NCBI GenBank assembly: GCA_028281665.1
Contig: JANQJK010000008.1
Coordinates: 124,001-188,000 of the forward strand
Length of the DNA stretch: 64,000 nt
Origin: Hyphococcus sp.
GTDB taxonomy: Bacteria; Pseudomonadota; Alphaproteobacteria; Caulobacterales; Parvularculaceae
Reading direction: 5' to 3'
Shown piece by piece: positions 1-9,248 of the stretch. Position numbers and translations under genes: made by a program. The notes under the pieces are model-generated. The model ran no database searches and had not been told where the DNA came from. It saw only the letters and a program-made list of their open reading frames with translations. Positions within the stretch are counted from its first letter, which is position 1, and each line of letters begins with the position of its first letter.

Positions 1-533
1 TGACGGCGCACGCAATCATCGAAGGCCTCTCCGTCAAGCCCGGCCTGGGCGGTGATTTTCATCAGCTCGTCGCGGGTTTCCCCATAGATCCATTTTTGCT
101 GGGTTTTGAAGAGGGAGCCGAGAACCAGGAAATAGGCGTCCGTGCCGCCCTTTTCCGCGGCGCATCGCGCCAGCATCGAGCCGACCACGGACAATTCCGC
201 GGGCGCCGTCGGAAACTCGCGGAAAACGAAGCGGACCTTGCCGGTGTCGATATATTTTTCCTTGATGTCCGGGAACACGTTTTCATGAAACGCGGCGCAG
301 GCCGGGCAGGTGACGGAGGCGTATTCGATGACCGTCACGGGGGCGTCGTCGGCGCCGAGGGCCATTTCCGCAAGCGCGCCGGTATTGGCGTTGTCCGTGA
401 CTTCCGCGCCGGCGCTGGAATCCGGCGTTGGGGAAGGCGCGTCCGGCGAGTCCTGGCCGCATGCGGCAAGGGCGAGGGCGGCGGCGCTGAAGGCGCAAAC
501 CTTTGAAGCAAGGCGAAGCGTTTCGGAGAACAT
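1..533 (-). CDS. DsbA-like thiol:disulfide oxidoreductase lipoprotein (3' end outside window)
   Basis: The reading frame starts at ATG 533 and is still open at base 1, so about the first 177 residues are present. Residues 1-25 look like a lipoprotein signal ending in LALAAC, with Cys25 as the lipidated residue. A Ser/Pro/Asp-rich linker follows, then a thioredoxin/DsbA-like domain with a CPAC redox centre at residues 76-79 (context SVTCPACAAF). The protein should be tethered to the membrane facing the periplasm and introduce or shuffle disulfides. It lies downstream of a DUF721/DciA gene on the same strand, an order common in alphaproteobacteria, where smc often comes next; that neighbour would be outside the window. 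The substrate is unknown. Confidence 0.88.
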   Translation of the reverse strand, partial: MFSETLRLASKVCAFSAAALALAACGQDSPDAPSPTPDSSAGAEVTDNANTGALAEMALGADDAPVTVIEYASVTCPACAAFHENVFPDIKEKYIDTGKVRFVFREFPTAPAELSVVGSMLARCAAEKGGTDAYFLVLGSLFKTQQKWIYGETRDELMKITAQAGLDGEAFDDCVRR

Positions 534-645
534 TTAAGGAAAACCTTTCCTGGACGGCCGCGCGCCCGCGCCGCCGTTCGGCAAATCCGGAGAATGAGGC
601 CGGAGAATCGCCGAAGGCGCGGTGGGACGCAAGCCCTCCGGGCCT

Positions 646-1107
646 CTATTTGTCCCGCGATCTGGCGCTGATCGCCGCGCGAAAAGACGATAATGCAGCG
701 CTCAGGGGCTCGTCCGCGCCGTCATGGGCGGCGCGCGTCGGGGCGGCGCCCATCACGGCGCCATGGCGGGCGCCCGCACGCTGGCGCAAGGCGATACGGT
801 TAACCGCGTCCGGCCCCAGATACCGGTTGACGGCGAGGATGATGTCGTCGGTCCGCATCTGGATTTCCGCCGCCGAGGCCCCGTCGCGCACGATCACCTC
901 CAGGGTGCGCCCGGGACCGTTCCCCAGCACCCGGCCCGGCCGGCCGAGCGCCGCGATATCGGCGCCGGCGATCGACGGCCAGTTTTCCGCAAGGCCGGGA
1001 TCGGCGTAGCGCGTCGTCTGGGCCAGTCTTGAAAAAACCGCCGCCGCCGCCCGCGCCGCCCGCGGCGGTCCGCGCCTGACCGGTCTGGTTTGTTGAAAAC
1101 TGTTCAC
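646..1107 (-). CDS. dciA: DUF721 (DciA-like) protein
   Basis: A 153-residue protein starting at GTG (1107). The N-terminus is basic (RPVRRGPPRAARAAAAV). The middle carries the DUF721 signature of a WPSIAG segment and a later LEVIVRDGASAAEIQM strand-helix unit, then NRYLGPDAVNRIALR. DUF721 includes DciA, the replicative-helicase loader of bacteria lacking DnaC, so a role in loading DnaB at origins is likely by family but not proven here. It is divergent from mutY (66 bp apart) and upstream of the DsbA-like gene, the usual alphaproteobacterial arrangement. The C-terminal 40 residues are Ala/Arg-rich and probably disordered. Confidence 0.82.
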   Translation of the reverse strand: MNSFQQTRPVRRGPPRAARAAAAVFSRLAQTTRYADPGLAENWPSIAGADIAALGRPGRVLGNGPGRTLEVIVRDGASAAEIQMRTDDIILAVNRYLGPDAVNRIALRQRAGARHGAVMGAAPTRAAHDGADEPLSAALSSFRAAISARSRDK

Positions 1108-1172
1108 GGCTCGCCCGTCTCCGCTATTTTTGCGTTCGGCGCTTTGCCAACGGCGCCGAGGATCATCATAAC

Positions 1173-2255
1173 ATGAACGCCATGGCGTTTGACGGCAGGG
1201 TTGAAAAAAATTCCGGCGCGATCTCGCGCGCGGTGCTTCGCTGGTACGACCGGCATGCGCGGGAGTTGCCGTGGCGCGTTGGCCCCAAAGCGCGGCGCGA
1301 CGGTGCCCGGCCGGACCCTTATGCGGTCTGGCTTTCCGAAATCATGCTCCAGCAGACAACCGTTGCGACGGTCGCGCCGCGATATGCGGCGTATCTTGCG
1401 CGCTGGCCGACGGTGAAAGCGCTCGCCGCCGCGCCTCTCGACGATGTGCTCGGAGAGTGGGCGGGGCTCGGATATTATGCGCGGGCGCGCAACCTTCATA
1501 AATGCGCCGCAGCGGTCGTGAACGATCATGGGGGAGAATTTCCGGATACGGAGGAAGTGTTGCGCGCCCTGCCGGGGGTCGGCGCCTACACAGCGGCAGC
1601 GGTGGCGGCCATTGCATTCGACCGGCGGGCGGTCGTTGTCGACGGCAATATCGAGCGCGTCGTTGCGCGCCTTTTTGCGATCGAAACGCCGCTGCCCGCG
1701 GCCAAGGCAGAGATAAAGGCGCGCGCGGACGCGATCTGGCCTTCAAGGCGCTCCGGCGATTTCGCGCAAGGGCTGATGGATCTCGGCGCGGGCGTCTGCC
1801 GGCCGAAATCGCCCAGCTGCCTTTTATGTCCGCTTGCGGATCACTGTGCGGCGGCGAAGGCCGGGATTGCAGGGGAACTGCCGAGGAAGGCCGTCAGGAA
1901 ACCGAAACCGCAGCGACGCGGCGCGGTGTTCGCCCTGACGAACGGCAGGGGCGAAATGCTGTTTGAGCGGCGCGCCGAGAAAGGACTGCTCGGCGGCATG
2001 TTCGGACTGCCGGGAACCGAATGGGCGGCGGACCTTGCCGAAGAGATTTCCGTTTCCGCGCCGGCGTCCGCGCCCTGGCGCAAGGCCGGCGAGGCCCGCC
2101 ACACGTTCACGCATTTTCACCTGACGCTCGACGTTTATTCAGCACAGGCGCCTAAGGGGTTCCGGCGCAATGGTAATCAGAAATGGATCAAGCCGGCGGA
2201 TGCAAAACTGCCGACGGTGTTTGATAAAGCCATGCGCTGTGCGCTCGGTCTCTAA
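1173..2255 (+). CDS. mutY: Adenine DNA glycosylase MutY
   Basis: A 360-residue MutY that removes adenine mispaired with 8-oxoguanine or G in base excision repair. The N-terminal HhH-GPD domain has the catalytic Glu in LSEIMLQQT (about residue 56), the helix-hairpin-helix LPGVGAYTA (133-141) and the catalytic Asp in VDGNIERV (157). A 4Fe-4S cluster loop follows with Cys at 209, 216, 219 and 225 (C-x6-C-x2-C-x5-C). The C-terminal 130 residues form the NUDIX-like 8-oxoG recognition domain (GLLGGMFGLPG). All key residues are intact and the length is normal. The 3' end overlaps the convergent membrane-protein gene by three bases. Confidence 0.97.
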   Translation: MNAMAFDGRVEKNSGAISRAVLRWYDRHARELPWRVGPKARRDGARPDPYAVWLSEIMLQQTTVATVAPRYAAYLARWPTVKALAAAPLDDVLGEWAGLGYYARARNLHKCAAAVVNDHGGEFPDTEEVLRALPGVGAYTAAAVAAIAFDRRAVVVDGNIERVVARLFAIETPLPAAKAEIKARADAIWPSRRSGDFAQGLMDLGAGVCRPKSPSCLLCPLADHCAAAKAGIAGELPRKAVRKPKPQRRGAVFALTNGRGEMLFERRAEKGLLGGMFGLPGTEWAADLAEEISVSAPASAPWRKAGEARHTFTHFHLTLDVYSAQAPKGFRRNGNQKWIKPADAKLPTVFDKAMRCALGL

Positions 2256-2791
2256 AGGGCGTTGAGGGAATCCACCGCCGAAGAAAAGAGTCGCAGCAGC
2301 GCATATTCGAGCGGCAGAAACGCAACCTGCGACAGGATCATGTAGAGCATCTGCGCCATGATCGGAAAAATGATAAAACGCCAGCGCGGCGGCAGGGCAT
2401 TCCAGATCATCGGCGCGGCGATGATCATGATCAGGAATTCAAGCGGGCGCGGGCTGGTCGCCATGCGCAGAATAAAAAGCGAGTGGATGCCGCCGGACCA
2501 GTCCCCGCGCTGAACCTGCGTTTCAAGCGCCGTTTCGTAACTCGCCGTATCCATGGCGGCGAAGCTCAATACAAAAAAGAAAGCGCCGGTAACGAGAACC
2601 GATATCGCAACCCATTTCAGCGAAAACGCATGATAGCCGCGGGCGAGCCAGTAGCCGACGCCTTTCTTTGGAGGAGGGTCGCGGACAAGGCGCGCCGCGC
2701 CCGTCGCCGCATCGACGTGGAACGAGACGTGGGATCTCAGTTCAGGCCGAGCTGGCAGCCGGCGTCGCGCCCATCCCCAGATATCGCCCAC
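2252..2791 (-). CDS. Uncharacterised inner-membrane protein
   Basis: A 179-residue protein of unrecognised family. A soluble N-terminus of about 55 residues (charged, RRLPARPELRSHVSF) precedes a hydrophobic segment at about 58-80 (WVAISVLVTGAFFFVLSFA), a periplasm-sized loop, and two more hydrophobic stretches at about 120-135 and 140-165. I infer two to three transmembrane helices. Its stop codon overlaps the mutY stop, so the genes are convergent with no room for a separate terminator. It could be confused with an antisense shadow, but the hydrophobic pattern and compact fit against mutY favour a real gene. Confidence 0.62.
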   Translation of the reverse strand: MGDIWGWARRRLPARPELRSHVSFHVDAATGAARLVRDPPPKKGVGYWLARGYHAFSLKWVAISVLVTGAFFFVLSFAAMDTASYETALETQVQRGDWSGGIHSLFILRMATSPRPLEFLIMIIAAPMIWNALPPRWRFIIFPIMAQMLYMILSQVAFLPLEYALLRLFSSAVDSLNAL

Positions 2792-2937
2792 GAAACCTCT
2801 CCGATCCGCTATAGTCCTGCAAACTTGCGGGGAAAGGTTTCAACGGCGCGGGCGGGAATGTTAAAATTGAATTCAATTGCCGATTTTTCGAAAAAAAGTT
2901 GGAGGCGACGCTGATAAAAACACCATTGCCGGGCCTG

Positions 2938-3072
2938 ATGGCGGCAATCGCCGCGCTGATCGCGCCGGGCGCCGCGGAAGAGATCCGCGAGGGCGACTAT
3001 CTTTACCATATGATGACCCTGCGCGCCGATCCGGGCGAGCTTGAAAACCTTCTCGGGTGGTTCTTGCGGTAA
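2938..3072 (+). pseudogene. Possible remnant of a secreted protein (44 codons)
   Basis: A short open frame after a GGAGG at 2901. Read from the in-frame CTG at 2911 it gives a signal-peptide-like start (LPGLMAAIAALIAPGAAEEI) followed by YLYHMMTLRADPGELENLL, then stops at TAA 3070. The second half resembles the first mature strand and helix of secreted enzymes that continue for 100 or more residues, so this looks like a 5' fragment whose remainder was lost, immediately before the dispersed repeat at 3085. It could equally be a chance ORF. Confidence 0.3.
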
Positions 3073-3084
3073 AGCGTTTAACCC

Positions 3085-3168
3085 ACATCCCGATCTCCCC
3101 GGCGGAAGCCGGGGCCCACTAAGTTCAAACAAATATTCTGGATCCCGGCTTTCGCCGGGATGAGCGGT
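3085..3168. repeat. Dispersed palindromic repeat, two hairpins
   Basis: Two inverted-repeat units sit back to back between the remnant ORF and the ccrM stop: CCCCGGC/GCCGGGG (3097-3114, loop GGAA) and TCCCGGC/GCCGGGA (3143-3160, loop TTTC). The phrase built around CCGGCTTTCGCCGG recurs at 41018-41180, and a related one at 60810-60935, so this is a mobile or amplified REP-like family rather than a gene-specific terminator. It may still serve as a 3' end for ccrM transcripts. Confidence 0.75.
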
Positions 3169-3174
3169 GAAGGA

Positions 3175-4414
<1,240 letters not shown>

Positions 4415-4513
4415 TGCGCCGGCGGCGGGCGCCATATGTTGGGGCGCGGGCCCGGCGGCCTTCGGGTATTTTGTGTTCTGTCCCTGTCCTGGCGCGCGGG
4501 TTTGTGACTGGGG

Positions 4514-4533
4514 TATACCGAACGTTCGGTATA
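4514..4533. promoter_or_regulatory. 20-bp perfect palindrome, putative TetR-type operator
   Basis: TATACCGAACGTTCGGTATA is a perfect 20-bp palindrome centred 41 bp before the ATG of the downstream oxidase-family gene. Motifs of the form ACCGAACGTTCGGT are typical TetR-family operators. No TetR gene is visible in this window, so the regulator would act in trans. Confidence 0.7.
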
Positions 4534-4564
4534 TTAAGAGCCCGCAGGAAAAGGAAAAAATCTC

Positions 4565-5185
4565 ATGCGGCACTTTGGCGACATCATGTTTCGAGGCGCG
4601 GTGGAGGCGGAGCAGACGCGCCGCGGCTCGCGCGCGGCCTATGCGAAAATGACGGGCGGCCCGGCGCCGGTCGGGCTGTCGGGGCGCGAGACGGCGTTCA
4701 TCGCCGCGCGGGACAGTTTTTACCTGGCGAGCGTTTCCGAAGACGGCTGGCCTTATGTGCAGCATCGGGGCGGGCCCGCGGGGTTCCTCAAGGCGCTGGA
4801 TGAAACGACGCTCGCTTTCGGCGACTACCGCGGCAACAAGCAATATGTTTCCACGGGGCATTTCAGCGAGAATAATCGCGCGGCCCTGTTTCTCATGGAC
4901 TATCCGAACCGGCGCAGGCTGAAGATGCTGGCTCGGATTGATGTTCTGGGCGCGGGCGACAATCCGGATTTGGCGGCCCGCATCTCCGTCGACGGCGAAG
5001 GCAAGGTTGAGCGTATCTTTGTACTGAACGTCGAAGCGTTCGACTGGAACTGTCCGCAGTTTATCACGCCGCGATTTACGGAGCGCGAGTTGCAGGCGGC
5101 GCTGGCGCCGCAACTCGATGAAATGGAGCGCGTTAAAAAGGAAAACGCAGAGCTGAAACAGCGTCGCGCGAAACTCGGAGGGTAA
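4565..5185 (+). CDS. Pyridoxamine 5'-phosphate oxidase-family flavoprotein
   Basis: A 206-residue split-barrel protein of the PPOX/FMN-binding superfamily (not PdxH, which is at 40010). Diagnostic stretches are FIAARDSFYLASVSEDGWPY, the conserved RGG (QHRGGPAGFL), FGDYRGNKQYVSTGH and the closing CPQFITPRF. The last 40 residues form a charged helix (DEMERVKKENAELKQRR), likely coiled coil. Such proteins bind flavin or F420 and reduce or oxidise small molecules; the substrate is unknown. It is transcribed opposite to its neighbours ccrM and rnhB, with a 20-bp palindrome just upstream, suggesting an independently acquired, ligand-controlled single gene. Confidence 0.85.
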   Translation: MRHFGDIMFRGAVEAEQTRRGSRAAYAKMTGGPAPVGLSGRETAFIAARDSFYLASVSEDGWPYVQHRGGPAGFLKALDETTLAFGDYRGNKQYVSTGHFSENNRAALFLMDYPNRRRLKMLARIDVLGAGDNPDLAARISVDGEGKVERIFVLNVEAFDWNCPQFITPRFTERELQAALAPQLDEMERVKKENAELKQRRAKLGG

Positions 5186-5188
5186 TGC

Positions 5189-5824
5189 TTATTCCGCTGC
5201 GATAATCCCGCGCGCATTGATAGCGGCGGCGACCGGCGCGAAGCTTCTGCGATGATGCGCGGTTGCGCCAATGCGCTTAAGCGCGGCCATATGCGCCTTT
5301 GAGCCATAGCCCTTGTTGGACGCCCAGCCATAATCCGGGTGGATTTCGCCAAGGTCGCGCATCTGCTGGTCGCGCACGGTTTTGGCGATGATCGACGCAG
5401 CAGCGACAGACAGGGATCGCGCGTCGCCTTTGATGACAAGTTCGGTTTTGCAGGGCAGGCGCGGGTCCTGATTGCCGTCAACGAGGCAGGCGACTGGCGC
5501 CGTCGGCAATGCGGCCACGGCCCGGCGCATGGCGAGAAGGCTTGCCTGCAAAATATTCAGCCTATCGATTTCTTCAACGCTCGCTTCGCCGACGCCCACC
5601 TCCGCGCATGCACGGATGATTGGCGCCAAAGCCTCGCGGCGTTTTTCCGTAAGCGCTTTGGAGTCCGCGAGCCCGTCCGGAATGTTCTGCGGATCGAGGA
5701 TCACCGCCGCCGCGACCACGGGACCGGCAAGCGGCCCGCGCCCGACTTCGTCGACACCGGCGATCGGGCCGGCGTGCGAAACGGCGATGAGGTTTTCGAG
5801 ATCGAATGACGGCGGCGTTTTCAT
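5189..5824 (-). CDS. rnhB: Ribonuclease HII
   Basis: A 211-residue RNase HII that cuts RNA in RNA-DNA hybrids and at single ribonucleotides in DNA. The acidic catalytic set is visible: Asp-Glu in [14 protein letters not shown] (about 24-25), Asp in [11 protein letters not shown] and Asp in AKTVRDQQM. The glycine-rich start and the closing HRRSFAPV are family hallmarks. The stop lies three bases from the convergent oxidase-family stop. rnhB and ccrM face the same way on this strand, matching the common alphaproteobacterial rnhB-ccrM order apart from the intervening gene. Confidence 0.96.
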   Translation of the reverse strand: MKTPPSFDLENLIAVSHAGPIAGVDEVGRGPLAGPVVAAAVILDPQNIPDGLADSKALTEKRREALAPIIRACAEVGVGEASVEEIDRLNILQASLLAMRRAVAALPTAPVACLVDGNQDPRLPCKTELVIKGDARSLSVAAASIIAKTVRDQQMRDLGEIHPDYGWASNKGYGSKAHMAALKRIGATAHHRRSFAPVAAAINARGIIAAE

Positions 5825-5873
5825 GTAAGGCGCACGCTAGCGCGAGTCGCGGTGCAGAAAACGGTCAGACGCA

Positions 5874-5969
5874 TCAGCCTGCAAGAAAAATGGCTGCGCG
5901 TACAATCGTCGGCGCGATCATGCCGACCGTCACAAGGACTGCTGTCATGATGAGAAGTTTCGATTCCAT
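5874..5969 (-). CDS. Putative 31-residue membrane peptide
   Basis: A short frame from ATG 5969 to TGA 5874 encodes MESKLLIMTAVLVTVGMIAP and eleven more residues, one hydrophobic helix with a charged N-terminus. It sits between rnhB and the tautomerase on the same strand. No strong ribosome binding site is seen. The composition suits a small single-pass membrane protein, but a chance ORF cannot be excluded. Confidence 0.35.
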   Translation of the reverse strand: MESKLLIMTAVLVTVGMIAPTIVRAAIFLAG

Positions 5970-6035
5970 GGAACTTACTGCCTGATGGTGTTTTGACGCC
6001 GGGCCGCGCCATGGCCGCCCGGCGCGTTAGGATGG

Positions 6036-6260
6036 CTATGCCGCCTTGCCGGCGGCAAGCGCGTGCACGGCGGCGGCGTTCAGAAGCTGGCCGCCGATGG
6101 CCCAGTCATTCTCCCTGACCTCGTTGATCCGCACCCAGGTGACCTGGCGCATGTTTTCGCCTTCGACGGCGACCATGGCGTTGGTGACCCGGTCGATGAT
6201 CTCGGCCTTCTGGTCGGCGGTGAAAACATTCTCAATAACGTCGATATTCACGAGCGGCAT
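6036..6260 (-). CDS. 4-oxalocrotonate tautomerase-family enzyme
   Basis: A 74-residue protein beginning MPLVNIDVIENVF, so cleavage of Met1 leaves the N-terminal proline that acts as general base in this superfamily. The beta-alpha-beta pattern (FTADQKAEIIDRVTNAMVAV, then TWVRINEV and DWAIGG) fits the small tautomerase fold, active as an oligomer on keto-enol substrates. A GGGAG lies eight bases before the ATG. It is divergent from the TPR regulator at 6407; the shared 146-bp spacer probably contains both promoters. The physiological substrate cannot be read from sequence. Confidence 0.85.
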   Translation of the reverse strand: MPLVNIDVIENVFTADQKAEIIDRVTNAMVAVEGENMRQVTWVRINEVRENDWAIGGQLLNAAAVHALAAGKAA

Positions 6261-6406
6261 GTCGGTTACTCCCTTTTTGTTTCGCGGGGCGGCGCCTGTG
6301 GCCGTCCCTGTGTTTCGGGGTATAGGCGGGGCGCGGTTCGCGAGCTTGAAGGAAGTCTGGAGAAAATCGGGAGTTTCGCTGAAACTTCGAGTATGATGGC
6401 GGATCG

Positions 6407-7963
6407 ATGATCTACCGGTTTGGAAAATTTACGGTCGACGAGGAAAAGGTGGAGTTGCGCCGGGACGACGCCGTCGTGCCGGTGGAGCCGCAGGTTTTCG
6501 CCCTGCTGGCGCTCCTTATCGCCAATCGCGACCGCATGGTTTCCAAGACGGAGATTATCGAAAAGATCTGGGACGGACGATTTATCTCCGATGCGGCCTT
6601 GTCGAGCCGGGTGAAATCGGCGCGCCAGGCGGTGGGCGATAACGGCCGGGACCAGCGCTGGATCAAGACCGTTCACGGCAAAGGGTTCCGTTTCGTCGGC
6701 GACGACGTGGTGGAGGGCGGGACGGCCAGTCCCGCGACAAGGGACGAAGCCGAGACCGCCGCGCCGGCGCGTGAGGGCCGCCCCTCGATTGCCGTTTTGC
6801 CTTTTCGTCTGGTGGGCGCCGCGGGGCCGTATGCCGGCGTCGCCGATGCGCTGCCCCATGAGCTGATATCGGCGCTGTCGCGCTTGCGGTGGCTCTTTGT
6901 CATTGCGCGCGGATCGTCATTCCGGTTTCGCGGCGCGGAGCCGGACATTCGCGAAGTGGGAGCGGCCCTTGGCGTCAGATATGTTATTTCCGGCGTGGTC
7001 GAAGTTGTGGGCGAGCGCATTACGGTGACGGTGGATCTCGCCGACGCGAGGAATGGCGGCGTGCTCTGGGGCGACGTGTTTTCCGGGCGCGTCGATGATG
7101 TGCATGAAATCAGATCGCGTATTGTCGCGAGCGTTATCGCCGCCCTTGAAGTGCACATCCCTCAAAATGAAGCCCGCGAAGCGAGCATCACGGCGCCCGA
7201 TCATCTCGACGCCTGGGCCGCCTATCATCTGGGCCTGCAACATCTTTACCGGTTCAACAAATCCGACAACGGGGCTGCGACGGCGATGTTCGAGCGCGCG
7301 ATTTCGCGCGAGCCGGACTTCGCCCGCGCTCATGCGGGCCTCTCGTCGACGCATTTTCAGAATGCGTTTCTTCATTACAATGATGATTTGGCCGCCGAGA
7401 GAACGGCCGCGCGCCGGGCCGCGGAGAAAGCGATCGAGCTCGACCCGCTCGATCCTTTCGCGAATTTCGCCATGGGCCGGGTGTCCTGGGTCGAGCAGGA
7501 CCCCGCCGCCGGCATCAACTGGCTTGACCGGGCGGTCACGCTGAGCCCGAATTATGCGCAAGGGGTCTATGCGCAGGCCTGGGCCGATACGGTTTCCGGC
7601 CGCGGCGACGGCGGCGCCGACGGGATTGATCTTGCCCTTGCCCTGAGCCCGCTCGATCCGTTTCGCTACGCCATGCTCGGGGTGCGTGCGTTTACGCGGG
7701 CCATGGCCGGCGACGAAGCGGGGGCCGCGCGCTGGGCCAATGAGGCGGCCCGTTCGCCCGGCGCCCACGTCCTGATCGCCGCGATAGCGGTGGCGCTGAA
7801 CGACATCGCCGGCGATGAAAAGCTTGCAGTGCAATGGGCCGAGAATGCGCGCAGCAGGTTTCCCGGACTAACGCGCGCTGATTTCTTTGGCGCCTTTCCG
7901 TTTGCTGACGGGGATATGCGCAGGCAAATTGACAAGGCGCTTCAAAAACACGGGTTCGCCTGA
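6407..7963 (+). CDS. CadC-like winged-helix regulator with TPR repeats
   Basis: A 518-residue cytosolic regulator. Residues 1-100 are an OmpR/PhoB-type winged helix (FGKFTVDEEKVELRRDD, then IWDGRFISDAALSSRVKSAR and KTVHGKGFRFVG). Residues about 125-245 resemble the FlgO/adenylate-cyclase-associated domain beginning with SIAVLPFRLVG. The remainder is TPR helices (AHAGLSSTHFQNAF, DPLDPFANFAMGRVSW, ALSPLDPFRYAMLGVRAF). No transmembrane segment is seen, unlike classical CadC. Such proteins are widespread in alphaproteobacteria and usually of unknown ligand. It is divergent from the tautomerase gene, a possible target. Confidence 0.85.
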   Translation: MIYRFGKFTVDEEKVELRRDDAVVPVEPQVFALLALLIANRDRMVSKTEIIEKIWDGRFISDAALSSRVKSARQAVGDNGRDQRWIKTVHGKGFRFVGDDVVEGGTASPATRDEAETAAPAREGRPSIAVLPFRLVGAAGPYAGVADALPHELISALSRLRWLFVIARGSSFRFRGAEPDIREVGAALGVRYVISGVVEVVGERITVTVDLADARNGGVLWGDVFSGRVDDVHEIRSRIVASVIAALEVHIPQNEAREASITAPDHLDAWAAYHLGLQHLYRFNKSDNGAATAMFERAISREPDFARAHAGLSSTHFQNAFLHYNDDLAAERTAARRAAEKAIELDPLDPFANFAMGRVSWVEQDPAAGINWLDRAVTLSPNYAQGVYAQAWADTVSGRGDGGADGIDLALALSPLDPFRYAMLGVRAFTRAMAGDEAGAARWANEAARSPGAHVLIAAIAVALNDIAGDEKLAVQWAENARSRFPGLTRADFFGAFPFADGDMRRQIDKALQKHGFA

Positions 7964-7966
7964 CGT

Positions 7967-9139
7967 CTACTCGAATAACGACATCTGGGTCGTGTGAGCC
8001 GCTGGAACACGAAACTGGGTCAGGTCGAGCGGCTTTTTTTTGTTGTCGAGGCCAAGACGGATCTCCGCTTTTTTGAAGCGCTGGGCGATCAGCTTTGCAT
8101 ATGTCGATTTGACGTCGCCGCCGCGGGACCACTGCGCGTCGTAATCCCTGCCGCCGTTCATGTCGCGTATGTTGCGCATGACGCGGGCGGCGCGCGCCGG
8201 CGCATACGTCTCCAGCCATTCCTGAAAGAGCGGCGAGACCTCAAGCGGCAGGCGTATGATCGTATAACCGACGAAATCGGCGCCGGCCTCTTTTGCGCCT
8301 TCAAGCAGGGTTTCCAGCTCATCGTCGTTAAGGCCGGGGATCATCGGCGCGGTCATGACGCCGGTGGGAATGCCGGCATCGCTTAATGCGCGCACGGCGG
8401 CGAAGCGTCGTTCCGGCGCCGCGGCCCGCGGTTCCATGGCGCGGGCGAGGCCCTTGTCCCGCGTTGTGATGGAAACCATGGCGCGCACAAGGTTGCGCTC
8501 CGCCATCGGCGCCATCAGGTCTATGTCGCGGGTGATGAGGTGAGATTTCGTCAGTATCGTGACGGGGTGATTGAAGCGTGAGAATGTTTCCAGCACGCCG
8601 CGCATGATCCTGAATTTCCGTTCGATCGGCTGATAGGGATCGGTATTCGTGCCCATGGCGACGATGCGCGGCGCATATCGCGGATTCGATAATTCTTTTT
8701 CAAGGAGCGCCGCGGCGGACGGTTTCGCAAACAGCCGCGATTCAAAATCGAGCCCGGCGGAGAGCCCCATATAGGCGTGGGTCGGCCGCGCAAAACAGTA
8801 AATGCATCCGTGCTCGCAACCGCGATAGGGATTGATCGAGCGATCGAAGCCGACAAAGGGCGACTTGTTGAAGGTGACGATCTTCTTCGGCTTCTCGATG
8901 GTCACATCGGTTTTCAGGGGCGGCGCATCGTTTCGCTCCGTCTCGGCGTCGCCGTCGAATTCCGGCGCGCCGGTCTGCCAGCCGTCGTCGACGCTTTCGC
9001 GGGTTTCCTTTTCATAGCGGCCCGATTGGTTGGAGCGCGCGCCGCGTCCCTTTCCCCCCGCTGGCGGTGGTGAAGCCCCGGGGCGAGCAGGGCCCCCTTT
9101 GGCGGGGTGGCGGAGGGAAAGGTGTGCGGCGCGCGCCAT
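7967..9139 (-). CDS. PA0069-family radical SAM protein (SplB-like)
   Basis: A radical SAM protein of up to 390 residues with the cluster motif C-x3-C-x2-C in YRGCEHGCIYCFARPTH (about residues 108-115), preceded by the family-typical GRGARSNQSGRYE and FNKSPFVGFDRSINP. Later motifs GTNTDPYQPIE, TKSHLITRD and SITTRDKGLARAMEPRAAAP match the SplB-like PA0069 group. The first ~30 residues (Pro/Gly/Ala-rich) lie before GRGARSN where homologues normally start, so the true start may be internal. The reaction is not established for this family; a DNA photoproduct lyase role is only suggested by similarity. Convergent with the TPR regulator, 3 bp apart. Confidence 0.9.
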   Translation of the reverse strand: MARAAHLSLRHPAKGGPARPGASPPPAGGKGRGARSNQSGRYEKETRESVDDGWQTGAPEFDGDAETERNDAPPLKTDVTIEKPKKIVTFNKSPFVGFDRSINPYRGCEHGCIYCFARPTHAYMGLSAGLDFESRLFAKPSAAALLEKELSNPRYAPRIVAMGTNTDPYQPIERKFRIMRGVLETFSRFNHPVTILTKSHLITRDIDLMAPMAERNLVRAMVSITTRDKGLARAMEPRAAAPERRFAAVRALSDAGIPTGVMTAPMIPGLNDDELETLLEGAKEAGADFVGYTIIRLPLEVSPLFQEWLETYAPARAARVMRNIRDMNGGRDYDAQWSRGGDVKSTYAKLIAQRFKKAEIRLGLDNKKKPLDLTQFRVPAAHTTQMSLFE

Positions 9140-9248
9140 GGGCGGACCCTAGCCGAGAAAAAGAACAAATCAAGAACATTTTTTCCCGATGGTATTGCCG
9201 GTTTTTTGAATTGCCGCGGCGGTCCGGACCACGCAAAACCGGCCGGCT

